This document shows, in pieces, positions 19,838 through 30,312 of a stretch of 64,000 nt of DNA. Under the pieces are notes generated by a model. It saw only the letters and a list, made by a program, of their open reading frames with translations, ran no database searches and was not told the origin of the DNA. Positions within the stretch are counted from its first letter, which is position 1; each line of letters opens with the position of its first letter. This DNA comes from Prorocentrum cordatum (taxonomy: Eukaryota; Sar; Dinophyceae; Prorocentrales; Prorocentraceae): contig CAUYUJ010018063.1 of NCBI GenBank assembly GCA_963575745.1, positions 1 to 64,000 of the forward strand. Reading direction: 5' to 3'. A program made the position numbers and the translations under genes.

Positions 19838-19990
19838 TATGATGATGATGATGATGATGATGATGAGGAGGAGGAGGCGGTGGAGGAGCAGGAGGAGGAC
19901 GAGGAGGAGGAGGAGGTCGAGGAGGAGGAGGAGGAGGAGGAGGAGCAGGAGGAGCAGGAGCAGGAGGGGAGTACGAGCGGGAGGTGTTGG
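19615..19990 (+). repeat. GAT/GCT/GGA trinucleotide tract
   Basis: GGAT units change to GATGCT, then pure (GAT)n at about 19770-19866, then (GGA)n to about 19965. It forms the 5' border of LINE-A. Poly-Asp, poly-Met and poly-Glu frames are artefacts. Confidence 0.95.
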
Positions 19991-20571
19991 AGGAGAAATT
20001 GCATGGCGAAGAAAAAACATGATGAGGGCTGGCGAGGGCGAGAAGGACGACGAAGACTAAGGTGAGGGCGAGGAGGATGGTGATGGCGAGTCGGATGTGT
20101 GATTACGGGAGCGGCGAGGGGCTCCGAAGAGGACGAGGGCCAGGAGCACGAGGGCTAGGACGAGGAACGCCAAGCTAGGGGAAGGATGATGGGTATGATA
20201 CTGTAAACGAATATGAGGATGCGCAGGGTGGGTGCTACGTGCGTAGGCAGGATGGGGAGGGCACGTCGAAGAAGACGGACGAGCAGCACGACCACGACTG
20301 CGAGAATGAGGACGACGATGTGAACGTGGATGCATACGCTGGCGTGGCTGAGAGACGCTGTCGTGTGCAGCCCGCCGGCTGACGTGGTAAGGGGCTGTCG
20401 TGTGCAGACCCGACTCCAACGGAGACGCCCCGAGGATGCAGAGAAGGGAACGAGCTGGAACGACGCACCGGGCCGCGCGGTGCCCCCGGCCTTCTGGGAG
20501 GCGCCCGCGGGAGAGCCCCCTCGCTCTTGGAAGGGGCCCGTCAGGGGTCAGCGCCGGCGGTGGCGGGCGAC
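19991..20571. other. Stretch without a recognised gene
   Basis: Purine-rich and then mixed sequence between two trinucleotide tracts. The phrase TCGTGTGCAGCCCGCCGGC / TCGTGTGCAGACCCGACTC repeats once (about 20362 and 20398). Nothing else recognised. Confidence 0.4.
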
Positions 20572-20690
20572 AGGAGGAGGAGGAGAAGGAGGAGGAGGAG
20601 GAGGAGGAGGAGGAGGATGCGGAGGAGGAAGAGGAGGAGGAGGAGGGGAAGGAGGAGGAGGAGGAGAAGGAGGAGAAGGAGGACCTCTTT
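20572..20690 (+). repeat. (GGA)n tract at the 3' border of LINE-B
   Basis: GGA triplets with GAA variants. It lies about 60 bp beyond the LINE-B stop codon in the LINE-B direction. Confidence 0.93.
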
Positions 20691-20751
20691 GACCTCTTTG
20701 CTCTCGGACCTCTGTCCCTCAGTCTTCGTCCTGGCTTACGGGCATCTGCCG

Positions 20752-23490
20752 TCAATCGGAAGACTCTGAATCCTCCCGCGGCGCCCGCACATGCACAGTC
20801 GTACCTCTCGCTGCTGCCAACAATCTCTGAACCTTTGCCTGCGTGCGCAACTCGTTGGCAACACGACGCAGCTGCTCCCGCTCGTGCCCGTCGTTGCGGG
20901 CGCGGGTCACCACAGGAGGCTCGGCGGGGCCCCCCGCAAGCTCGATGTTCTCCTGCGACCCCCTGGCCTCGTGGGCCGACACGACACGACTCTCATCTCT
21001 GCGAGCTATGGCCATCTTGATGGCTCTGGGGGGCCCCTCCCGCCGAGGAAAAAGGCCTAATTCAATTCGTCGGATATTCTCGGCGCCGTTCGGTGTGAGA
21101 CCTCTACACTTCTGACGCAAGGACCTCGAGTCCACAGTCGCATACATCCCGCAGACCGAACAGATCTGCAAGAACCAACGGTCGACCCTGGTGATCGAGT
21201 GGGATTCGTGGATCTCGAGGTCCACTCCGTTTATCGGCTGGAACTCAGGGACCTCCGACCTGCTTTTACCAGGGGGCCCAGCACACGGGGAAACCGAAAA
21301 ACGCAAAAACCTGGCTCCAGTCACAATCACATCGCACTGAGAGCACCTCCATTTGCTTCCTACTCGCTCTAGCTGATGGGGAGAATCTCGAATCAGTCTC
21401 TCCTGCTTTGAAAGTCTCTTACTGACTGGGGCTCTACCTGCGCGCTCTGACGTCTCCGACGCAGCGGCAAGTAGCAAAGATCTGCGCGCTCGTTTCCGCA
21501 CGAGATGTGCGATCGAGTCTATCCTATCAGTCTCTGGAACCCTCCCCACCAGCCCGAACTCCCAAGCCAGCTCCGCCCCGACTCCCGCCCAGACGTCAGC
21601 TGCTAAATTCCCTGCTGCCATGAACAGCTGCTGCGGCGATTCAAGCAGCTCTGGCGTCTCATCCAGATGGGACGCCGTCCACACTACCTTCACTACTCTG
21701 TCTGGGTGTGTCTGCCAGGCAACTCTGGCTCGGGTCCAAAGGTCCTCGTTGGGACCCGTGGCTTTCGGGTGCTCCAGGCGGTACTTCCAGGTTTTCGCGA
21801 TCAACCTGTGGTCGGTAATGAAAGTAAAATCAGCGTGGCACTCTTCGAGCGCCAATCCGAACGCTAAAATTTCAGAGCGGGGAACCGTTTGCCTGCGGCC
21901 GAGGAGTGGGACTGCTACGGCTCGACCCACAATCCACTCCCCGTCGCGCTCCTGCAATGCTACAATCGCTGATCCACAGCGGCGTCGGCGAGGGTCCGAG
22001 GAGTGCTTGCCTCCTGAGCCGTCACCGAAAATGTGGATCTCTCCTTCGTGCTGACACTCCTCCCAGTCCCCCAGCTCACCAAACCGAACCTCCCTCCCCT
22101 CTAAAAGTTCATCATTAAACCTAGGGTGCGTGAGAGAGGCTGGCGGCAGTCCTCGAAGCCACAGCGCAGGCTCAGCTTCTGCTTGCGCCATCGCAGCCGG
22201 CAGCAGGGGCGCCGACTTGGTGAAGTCCTCGTGGTCCACGTTCTTTGGGCATAGCCAGATCCGATGCATCAGGGTCTCGTCCTCCTCCTTGCATCTGTCG
22301 CACTTCTTGCAGTCCAGGAGGTAGCCTTGGTCGACGGATCGCTGCTTCGGCCACTGTCCTCCCGCGACCACGGCGATGTTGGCCCCCACCATGTCCAGCT
22401 GCCCCTGCTTCTCGAACCTTCGCTGCTCAGCGCGGATCTGCCAAACATCTGCTCCATCTTCCAAACCTTCACCATGTGGGTGTGCTGCTGCAGCCTTCCA
22501 GTATTGAGCTACGATGTCCTCCTCGAAGTCGTCTATCAGCTGCTGGAAGCACCCCGTGTTGTCGAAAGTGCCGTCCATAACGGACGGGATGTCCCACTGT
22601 TCTGCTGGATCTTCATCTGCTCCGACTGGTCGCATCCACACCGTCGCCGTTGGTGCGTACCAGCCCACGTCCATGATGGTCGCCTGCACCGCTCCGACTG
22701 GTCCGCGAACTCCTCTCCAGCGTTTTGGCCCAAGCTTTGACAGACGGTCGAAGATCCGCGGCCATGCCTTGACGATCCTGGCGTGGTTCTCGGGGTAGCG
22801 CTGCCACAGGTTGATCCACTCCTTGACTACGGCAACTCGTATTGCCACCCCTGGGTCGCCCTTCCACAACTCGACCGCCAGTGTCGTCGTCAAGCACCGC
22901 CCTCGCGCCTTACCTCCTGCCACCTGTCCAGCTTGTCGTCGTAGCCGTTGAAGCTCATGAACTGCGAACCCGAAAGCTTGGTGACCGTACACTGCCTGTG
23001 GTACTGCTCCAGCAATCCATAAACCTTTACTTTCTTTGGCCAAGGCCGCGGTGCGTCGCAGCCTCACAATCTTGGCGAACCTGTGCTTCGCGCGCTTGGC
23101 ACGCTGCTTCGCTTTAGTCGTAACCCTTTTCCTCCCAGCCGACGAATCCAGGCCTAGGTCCACTGCCTCCGTGACTGCGTAGACGGGGATCTGCCTCTTC
23201 CTCATGGTCTTAGCCGTCCGCTTCACGTCCTTCGGGTGGGTGCCTATCAGGACCGACTTGCTGGAGATCTTCATCCTCTGCTCCTTGAGGCCGTCCGTGA
23301 TGATCTCCGTGACCTGGATGATGCCATCGCCGACTGTTTGCCTGCTACCTTCTTGCCTCGCCACCGTGTCATCCACGAATGTCCAGCCGGCTACCAAAGA
23401 CCTCGTGGACCAGATCGCCTCGCTGAGAATGTTGCGCTCCTGCAGGTACCTGGGGCCCACGAACGCGGTGATCTCTAACGCCACCACCAC
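20752..23490 (-). CDS. LINE-B: 5'-truncated RT / zinc / RNase H polyprotein
   Basis: One uninterrupted minus-strand frame of about 910 credible residues, from ALEITAFVGPRYLQERN to the C-terminus PREDSESSD. The frame is open upstream to 23931, but residues before about 150 are encoded by the adjacent pyrimidine tract. Motif C is FVDD (23368-23379). RT motifs A and B are missing, so the copy is 5'-truncated. The thumb is followed by CKKCDRCKEEDETLMHRIWL (C-C-H-C), then RNase H with IFGDGSGG, SEILAFGLALEE, FITDHRLIAKTW, WTASHLDETPE and AAGNLAADVW. The tail has WRCSQCDVIV and QICSVCGMYATV, two CxxC knuckles. Long openness suggests recent insertion. Retrotransposition in trans is the only possible route for this copy. 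Confidence 0.85.
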   Translation of the reverse strand: MVVALEITAFVGPRYLQERNILSEAIWSTRSLVAGWTFVDDTVARQEGSRQTVGDGIIQVTEIITDGLKEQRMKISSKSVLIGTHPKDVKRTAKTMRKRQIPVYAVTEAVDLGLDSSAGRKRVTTKAKQRAKRAKHRFAKIVRLRRTAALAKESKGLWIAGAVPQAVYGHQAFGFAVHELQRLRRQAGQVAGGKARGRCLTTTLAVELWKGDPGVAIRVAVVKEWINLWQRYPENHARIVKAWPRIFDRLSKLGPKRWRGVRGPVGAVQATIMDVGWYAPTATVWMRPVGADEDPAEQWDIPSVMDGTFDNTGCFQQLIDDFEEDIVAQYWKAAAAHPHGEGLEDGADVWQIRAEQRRFEKQGQLDMVGANIAVVAGGQWPKQRSVDQGYLLDCKKCDRCKEEDETLMHRIWLCPKNVDHEDFTKSAPLLPAAMAQAEAEPALWLRGLPPASLTHPRFNDELLEGREVRFGELGDWEECQHEGEIHIFGDGSGGKHSSDPRRRRCGSAIVALQERDGEWIVGRAVAVPLLGRRQTVPRSEILAFGLALEECHADFTFITDHRLIAKTWKYRLEHPKATGPNEDLWTRARVAWQTHPDRVVKVVWTASHLDETPELLESPQQLFMAAGNLAADVWAGVGAELAWEFGLVGRVPETDRIDSIAHLVRKRARRSLLLAAASETSERAGRAPVSKRLSKQERLIRDSPHQLERVGSKWRCSQCDVIVTGARFLRFSVSPCAGPPGKSRSEVPEFQPINGVDLEIHESHSITRVDRWFLQICSVCGMYATVDSRSLRQKCRGLTPNGAENIRRIELGLFPRREGPPRAIKMAIARRDESRVVSAHEARGSQENIELAGGPAEPPVVTRARNDGHEREQLRRVANELRTQAKVQRLLAAARGTTVHVRAPREDSESSD

Positions 23491-23494
23491 TGCG

Positions 23495-23670
23495 GGGAAG
23501 CCCAGGAGGAGAAGGAGGAGGAGGAGGAGTAGGAGGAGGAGGAGGAGGGGGACGAGGAGGAGGAGGAGGAGGAGGAGGAGGAAGAAGAGGAAGAGGAGGA
23601 GGAGGCCTGAGGAGGAGGAGAACGAGGAGGAGGAGGGGGAGGAAGAGGAGGAGGATGATGTTGAGGAGGA
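23495..23670 (+). repeat. (GGA)n tract at the 5' border of LINE-B
   Basis: GGA/GAA triplets abut the truncated 5' end of LINE-B. On the LINE-B strand the junction reads CTTCCCCGCAG and then element sequence, resembling a pyrimidine tract plus AG, but no upstream exon is visible. Confidence 0.93.
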
Positions 23671-24025
23671 GGCGGAGCACCAGAGCAAGCCAGGAAGCTG
23701 GGGAAGACGGGGACCAGAACCGACCGAGGAGGACGAGGAGCAGGACGGGTCAGTGTGAACGGGGCGGGGGGGGGAAGGAGGAGGACGGCTGGACTGGGGC
23801 GAGGGAGAGGAAGGGGTTGAGGAGCTTGAAGGGGGACAAAGAGAAACGGGAGGAGAGGGAGAACATGAGGAGGATGGGCCAGGGTAAAAAGCCCAAGGGG
23901 CATCACATTGCAAGACACCCTCCCGTCCCATGTCCCCCCTCTCAGAAATCCCTACACGCCTGTCCAGTCACCGCAAGAAGCTCCCCCTTGAAGTCGAAGG
24001 CGAGCGCCCGACGCGACTGCCATTC
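23671..24025. other. Purine-rich stretch without a recognised gene
   Basis: Mostly AGG/GGA-rich sequence to about 23880, then mixed sequence. No motif, repeat family or gene recognised. Confidence 0.4.
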
Positions 24026-24029
24026 AGGC

Positions 24030-24420
24030 GGGTAACCAAATTTGTAAACGCATCCTCGATGATCCCCAGTTGCGGTGTGTTGGCGGGAAAAGAGGGGCAC
24101 GCAATGGCGGTGATGCCATTTTTTACGGGTAGCGGTGCCGCGGGGCCGTGTGCGCAGTGCTCTTGCACCCCCCATGAACATGTTGCCGCAGGGTGATGGG
24201 TGGGTTGTTCAAATCGGCCGAGCGCCTGAGCCCAAATGGCCACTGACGTCGGGTAAAGGAAAAGGATACCCCTCGTGCTCACACACGAGGGCGTACCCTC
24301 GATGAGCCCTCATAGCGGTGTGATGGCGGTAAAAGAGGCGCACGAGATGACAGTGATGCCTCTTCTGCGGGTTGAGGTACCTCGGGGCCGTGTGTGCAGA
24401 GCTCCTGCCACTCCCAGGAC
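24030..24420. repeat. Tandem duplication containing dispersed repeat R6, copy a
   Basis: Two units of about 265 bp align: GATCCCCAGTTGCGGTGTG... with GATGAGCCCTCATAGCGGTG..., each ending GGGGCCGTGTGYGCAG. Between them (24205-24305) lies TTGTTCAAATCGGCCGAGCG, which recurs at 34656-34756. A small hairpin CCTCGTG/CACGAGG sits at 24271-24290. Confidence 0.65.
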
Positions 24421-25300
24421 AGGAACACCAGAGATGAGGAGGCGAAGCCCGGGCCCCCCCGCCGTCGGCCAACCCGATCCCGCCTCGCTCCACGGAGGTG
24501 GAGGCAGGCCGTCCCGGGGGCGCTGCGAACGTCGGGGCCCGCCCGGCCTCGACTGGGCGCTGCGGAGCCGAGCCCGACGCGGGCTGCGTTCACTCCCGGG
24601 GAATTGATGCCCCTTATTCTGCGCCACCGCCTCCGCCCGTGCCGCGCCGCCCGCGCGCGCAAAAGCAGAATGAAGTGAAGTGGCGGCGGGGGGGGGGGGG
24701 CGCTGGCTCGAGGGCTTCTCCCTGGCCCCGGTATCGGGATCGGCGGTTCCCAAGGAAAGAAAGGGATCGGGGGGGCCCCCTCCCAGGCGCGGGGGTGCCT
24801 GGGCCGCCCAGGCCTAAGGGCGACCGCGTGGCCAAGGCAAGGGGGCGGTCTCGAAGCCCTGCCCATCCCCCAGGAGGCCCCAGACACTCATCAACGCCCG
24901 CGGCGGAAGGACGGGGTCCACGGGCAGAGAGAAGGCCGCCGTCGTGAAGGCCTCTGCTGGAAGATGGGGTTCATGCCGATTCCGGAGGCGCGCCGCGATG
25001 CCACTCGGAGCCGCCTTCTGCTCGGGGGCCGCCGGCGAGCCCCAGCAGGGGCGCGACCCAAGACGATCGGTCGGCGGCCCCTCCGAGCGGGGGGAATGCC
25101 GAACGACCGGAAAAGAAAGGGGGGTGGCTCAAGGGCCTCCTCGCAGCCCCGGGGCCCCCGCCCCCGCCGAGGGGGCCCCGGCCCGCCGCGGCGGCCGCAA
25201 AGTTCCCGGGGGAAGATGCGCGATCGGGGGGGCCGACCGCGCGGCTCAGGCGCCCCCCGCCGGACCGTCGGCCGTCGGTCGCCCGCCAATTCCGCGGGGG
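24421..25300. other. Very GC-rich stretch without a recognised gene
   Basis: Contains a G homopolymer (about 24688-24699) and CCGGGGCCCC-type blocks. Frames are open on both strands because stop codons are rare at this GC. No domain recognised. Confidence 0.4.
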
Positions 25301-26929
25301 CCCCGTGCTGAGGACCCGGCCGAGCCCGGCCGCTCTGCGCTGAGCCTGCCTGGCCCCGGCGCTGATCGAGGTGGTCGCCCTCTTCGCGACGGCTGCCCAA
25401 TTGTCCGCCTGGAGTGCCTGCGTCCTATCGGCGTACCCCGCGGCCGCTGTGCTGATGGAGTCCCTGGGGCCGCCTCTGGCGCCGCCGCGGCGGTGCAGTT
25501 GTCGAAGTGCTCGGCCTTCCCCGCCCGCGCCCCCCTTGCGCGTGTCCTCCAAGTTCGCGCAAGCAGGCTGTGAAACAAAATGCTGCCAGCTATTCCTTTA
25601 CACCCTGCCTCTCCGGCACTGCCGCGAGCCCCGCGCGAACGTGCCTGGGATGTCCTCGTGGTCGGAGTCGGGGGCAAGTGATCGAGATGGCGACTTGGCG
25701 CGCGCTGCTGCGCCCGCCTGATCTGCCCCAAGGGAGGGACTGCGCTTCGCGGGCAGCGCGAGCTAACGTCAACGCTGGCGAGGTAGACCGATCTCCCCCT
25801 CCGCTCGCGCCCAGGGAATGCAGGCCCCAGGCGGGGCGCGATGCGTGGGCGGCGAAGGCGAAATAGGACCGAGTCCTCCTGCTCCGCTCGCCCCTGGAAA
25901 ATGCGCGCTTTGCGCCGGCCGCGCGAGCCGTCTACGATGTGCCCGATGCTGCCGTGCCGCTCGAAGCGGCTCCGTTCGCTCCTGGCAACTCACGTCCCAG
26001 GCCGCGCGAGCTGTCGGCGATGTGCGTGATGCTGCCTTGCCGCCCGAAGCGGCCCTGTTCGCTGAAGAGCGACGCGCGCCCCTGGCCGCGCCGGCTGAAG
26101 ACGGCGACAGTGCTCTGGAGCAGAGTCGCGCGCGCGTGGCAGACGACGCCGTGCCCCAGCTTCGGGGCGAACGCGGGCTCGTTGTCGACGAGCGCCGCGG
26201 GGCCTGGGATGCGCGCGAAGTTGGGTTCCCAGAGCCAGCGCGCCCCGACCCTGGGGCTCTTCGTCGTGCTCTCGGCGATCGCGGCCATGGAACCCTGCGC
26301 CTCCTTCGACGCCGCGACGGCGCAGTTGTCGAAGTTTGCAATAGTCTCGCCTCGCAGGCGTTGATCTCCTCATGGAACTGGCGGCGCTGGTCTGCAGCGT
26401 CCTCTCGCCGCAGCTCGCTGAGCCGCGCTGGGGCCAGCTGCCGCGGCGCGCTCGTCTCGCCCCGGACGCTGGCCACGTGGGAACTTGTGACGTTGGTCCC
26501 CTTCGTCCTCGCGTAGCGCCGGGTCCCGCTGACTCGGCGCGCCCGTCTCGCTTTGTAGCTCCCAGCGCTGTTGCTGACGACGCAATGCCGCGGCTTCTTC
26601 TCTCTGCAGCTCGCCGCGCAGCGCCAGGGCCTGCGGCCGCGGCTCGCCTGCCCCGCATCGCGGGCTTTGGTCCCCGCGTTGTTGCTGATGGCGCTGGTCT
26701 CAGCTCCCGCTCGCGGTGGCCTGCTGGGCGGCGTGTCTGTCTGGCTGGCGTCGCTGGGTCATCTTCCCGGCGTCGCCGGCGCTGGCCCCAGCGTTGTGGT
26801 CGAGGGCGCTGGCTGCCAGCTTCCTCTCGAGAGCTGGGCGTCGTGGGGGCCTTCTGCGGCGGATCGCGCGATGGGCGGTGGCCCTGCAGTCTGGTGATCG
26901 TGGACTCCTGGTCGCGCGTCGGGGCCGCC

Positions 26930-27290
26930 GCCGCCGCGATGGCGCCGTTGTCGAAATGTTCGCCGCTCCCGAGCAACGTCGGTTGGGTGCGCGTGTCCTC
27001 TGCGCCGCGGTGCGTGGTCTGGCATTTGCCGGTGAGGTTCCCAGCAGCGCTCTATGCTCTGGGCGAAGCTCTCCTGCGCGATGCCAACCTCGTCGTCGAC
27101 GAAATCACGGGCGTCGCCCTCCGGCGTCTGGAGACGGACGGACAGCCTTGACCCGGGGCGCCCTTGCCGTTCGCGCGGGCGGGGGTCCCAACCTTCCGCG
27201 CGCTCCTGGATGCCGCCAGCGCTGGCCGCCGCGCGATCCTCCAACTCAGTCCATGGTGTTAGCGAACAGGCGTCGCCGAGCAACGTCGGG
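26930..27290. repeat. Internal duplication of the PPR-like region, copy 1
   Basis: Aligns with 28110-28470 in the same orientation. Shared phrases include TCGCCGCTCC.GAGC.ACG and CGTCTGGRAACGGACGG in order. It shows that the array grew by large segment duplication as well as by single modules. Confidence 0.6.
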
Positions 27291-27344
27291 GCCTACTGCC
27301 GCGGCGCGTCCGTCTCACTTTCGTGGCGCGGGCCGCCTTTCGCG

Positions 27345-27590
27345 CGCGCGCGGGAAGGGCCGCCTCTGGCGCGGGCCGCCCGTCGCCCCTGGGCGGGGCC
27401 GCCGCGGGGCAAGCCGCCTGTCGCACCTGGGCGGGGCCGCCTCCAGCGCGAGCCGCCCGTCGCACCTGGGCGGGGCCGTCTCTGGCGCGAGCCGCCCCCG
27501 CGCCTGGGCGGGCCCGCCGCTGGCGCGCGCCGCCCGCGGCGCCTGGGCGGGGCCGCCTCCGTCGCGACCCGCCCGTCGCGACAGAGCAGG
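27345..27590. repeat. Tandem minisatellite, about 39-bp unit
   Basis: About six units of CGCACCTGGGCGGGGCCGCC plus TCTGGCGCGAGCCGCCCGT. It is embedded in the PPR-like region and encodes meaningless RPGATGGSR-type peptides on the minus strand. Confidence 0.8.
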
Positions 27591-28109
27591 GCAGGTGCTT
27601 CTGGCATGCGGCTCCCGCTCGTCGCAGCTCGCCGAACCGCGCTGTGGCCCACTGCCCCTGCGCGCGCGCCTCGCATCGCAAGCGCCGGTCCAACCGTCGC
27701 GGCCGCTGACGCCGGCCTCCGCCCAGCTTCTCTCGCGGCGCCCCGCGGCGTCGAGCTGGGGGGCGCTGAAACTCTCGCCTGACTCGCGTCGGCTCCAGTC
27801 AGCGCTGTAGCGGATGGCGCTCGTCTCCAGCTCTTCGCGCGGCAGTTCGCTGAGCAACCCTGGGGCCAGCTGCCCCGGCGTTCAAGCTGATGGCGCTGCG
27901 GGGCCTCCAACTTCTCGCCGCAGCTCGCCGCCCCGCGCTCGAGGCCTGCTGCCGCGGCTCGCCCGTCAAGCGGCGCGGGCGTTGATCCGGGCGACGTAGC
28001 AGATGGCGTTGGACTCCAGCTCCCCGTCGCCCAAGCAGCTCTGGGGCCTGCTGCTGCTGCTCGCCCGTCTCGCATCGCAGGCGATGGTCCCAGCGTTGTA
28101 GCTAGCAGA

Positions 28110-28470
28110 TAAAACTGCCCCCAATCGGCGAGTCGCCGCCGCTGCTAATGCCGTCGCGAGGTGATCGCCGCTCCTGAGCGACGCCTGCCCGATGCGCGTG
28201 TCTCCCCCGCCATAGTGCGCGTTCTGGTACTTGCTGGTAAGGTCCTGAGCGAACGCCGAGACGACGCCGGGGTCCTCCTGCGCTGGTGAGCCGCCGCCAT
28301 CGAGAGTCGTTATGGCGAGGTCCTGCCCGGCGAATCCGATCTCGTCGCCGACGCCATCCTGGGCGCTGCGTTCCTGCGTCTGGGAACGGACGGGATGCCT
28401 CTGACACCGGGCCCTTGCGCCGCCCGCGAGGGCGGGGCGCGCGCCTCCAGCGCGCGCCCCTGGGCGCCGC
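28110..28470. repeat. Internal duplication of the PPR-like region, copy 2
   Basis: Partner of 26930-27290. On the minus strand both copies encode a DE(V/I)G(I/F)A core near GNEIGFAGQD / VDDEVGIAQE, in differing frames. Confidence 0.6.
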
Positions 28471-30188
28471 CGCCGCGGGCCGTCAAGCGGGGCCTCCCCG
28501 TCGTCCGCGGCGCGGGCGCGCAGTCGCGGCCGCGCGAATCGGCGTTGCGCTGCGCTGCTGCTCCTATAACGCGGTGGCGCACTCCGCCCCTCCATTCCTG
28601 GGCTTCGGCAGTGCTCGCCCCGCGCGCCGGGTCGAGATGTTGCCCCCGTCCGCGCTGCTTCGCTATGCGCCGCCGGGGCCCGTCGCGGCGGGCGGCGGCG
28701 CGACGCTCGCGGCGGCGCGCGCGCCGCTCGCGGGCCGGTGCTCTCCGACGTGCTGGTGCCCGTGAGCGCGATGCTAGAATCCGTCGCGCTGCTCAGCGGC
28801 TTTGTGCTCGAGGCAATGCTCGCCCCGCTCGCGAACTTCAGGATCGCTTCTATTCGGCGCTGCCGTGCTCGGGCTCGTCGCGCAGGTCCCTGGCGCGACG
28901 CTGAGGGCCGACGAGGCGGCGCTCGAGTCAGTGCTCGTCTTATTCGTGACCGCCCGGGTCAAGCTGTCAAGCTGCCGCTCTCCGACGCGCTCCTGCGCTC
29001 CGAGATGTAAGCTCCCGCCGCGCTACTCCGCGACGCGGTGGCCCAGGCTGCGTTCGCCCCGCGCGTGGGCGTCCAGGTCGGGCTGCTCCTCTCCGGCATG
29101 CTCGTCAATGAAGCCCTGCGCTGGTCGCCGTGCTCCGCGACGCGCAACTCGAACTCTTGATGCAAGTTCCCTGCGTGCTGCATCGGCGACGCGGTGCTCG
29201 AGTCAGCGCTGGCCCCGCTCGTGGACGCCAAGGCCAGGTGCAACTCTCCGGCTTGCTGCCCAACGGCGTGGTGCTAATGCCCGTCGTGGCTGTTGGGGCC
29301 GCTCTCCAACTTCCTCTCACCACCGCCGCTTGCTGAACAGAGCCGGCGCCTGCCGCCGCGGCCCAGCCGCCCCGCGGCGCAGGCGCTGATGCTAGCGCTG
29401 TAGCCGCTGACGTTGGTCTCTAACACCCTCGCCGACCATTGCTGGGGCCTGCTGCGACGGCTCGCCCCTCTCGCGCCGCGGGCGCTGATCTGGCTTTGTA
29501 GCTTTTGCGGCAGGTATCCAGCTTTTTCGCCCCGCCGCTTGCTGAACAACGCCAGCACCTGCCGCCGCGGTTCGGCCCTCGCGGCGCAAGCGCTGACCCC
29601 AGCGTTGTAGCCGACGGCGCTGGCTCTTAGCTTCCTCATGTTGCAGCTCGCTGGGCGGTGCTGGAACCTGCTGCGTCGGCTCGCCTGTCGTGCTCGCGGG
29701 CGCTTATGCTGGCGTTGTACGCAACCGTTGAGTCTGGTCTCCTGTCTTCTCGCCGCAGTTTGCTGAGCAGCGCCAGAGCCTGCCTTCGTGGCTCGGTCGT
29801 CTCGCGGCGCAGACGCTGATCCCAGCGTCGTCGGCATCGCCGCGTCCTCTCGCAGCGGTTCTCCGAACGGCCAGGGGGTCCCCACCGGACTCTGCGAACG
29901 TCGGAAGTCTATGCCCCCTCGTTCGTGCTGCACTGCGTCCGTGCGAGAGAGTATACCCACCGTGCTACAACAAGGATCTTTGAATAAGGAGCGAAAGGTC
30001 TTTGGCTGACCACGGCGCGCCTCGGCCACGAAAAGGCCCCCCGACCTACATTCCAGAGGCGGCCCGAGAGCCAGAACCCCTTCTGAGCCCCAACAGTGGT
30101 CGTTATTTCAGCGTCTGGACTGAAGGGCGGGCGCGACTTCGAAATCTCACCCATCCTCCATGAGGCCCACCGATGATGGGCCTGTTTT

Positions 30189-30312
30189 CCACCACCACCA
30201 CCACCACCACCACCACCACCACCACCACCACCACCACCACCACCATACCTTGTGGAGGGAGAGGAGGAGGAGGAGGAGGAGGAGGAGGAGGAGGAGGAGG
30301 AGGAGGAGGCGC
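30189..30312 (+). repeat. (CCA)n then (GGA)n tract at the 5' border of LINE-C
   Basis: About 18 CCA units (30190-30244) switch to GGA units (about 30255-30310). A CCA repeat next to a GGA repeat is a small inverted composition break. LINE-C homology starts immediately after it. Confidence 0.95.

Larger units (their letters stand above)
25300..29750 (-). pseudogene. Decayed PPR-like repeat array
   Basis: Minus-strand modules recur with YNA/YSA-type cores: TVAYNASISA (about 29715), AVGYNAGVSACA (29605), GYSASISACAAG (29395), ASYNAG (28095), ICYVARINA (27995), IRYSADWS (27805), VVSNSAGSYK (26575) and FHEEINACEARL (26358). Spacing is about 100-115 bp or multiples, close to the 35-codon pentatricopeptide repeat. 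Between cores, phrases such as GEPTQQV and GEPSQQAPAMVG fit the second helix. PPR proteins bind organellar RNA and are numerous in dinoflagellates. Frames change almost every module, so this is a pseudogene or an array with unrecognised introns. The low-coordinate border is uncertain: modules below 26.3 kb are weak. Confidence 0.5.

Noticed and set aside
23460-23500. Intron acceptor at the start of LINE-B (CTTCCCCGCAG)
   Set aside because: The pyrimidines come from the adjoining (CCT)n tract and no upstream exon carrying RT motifs A/B is present.
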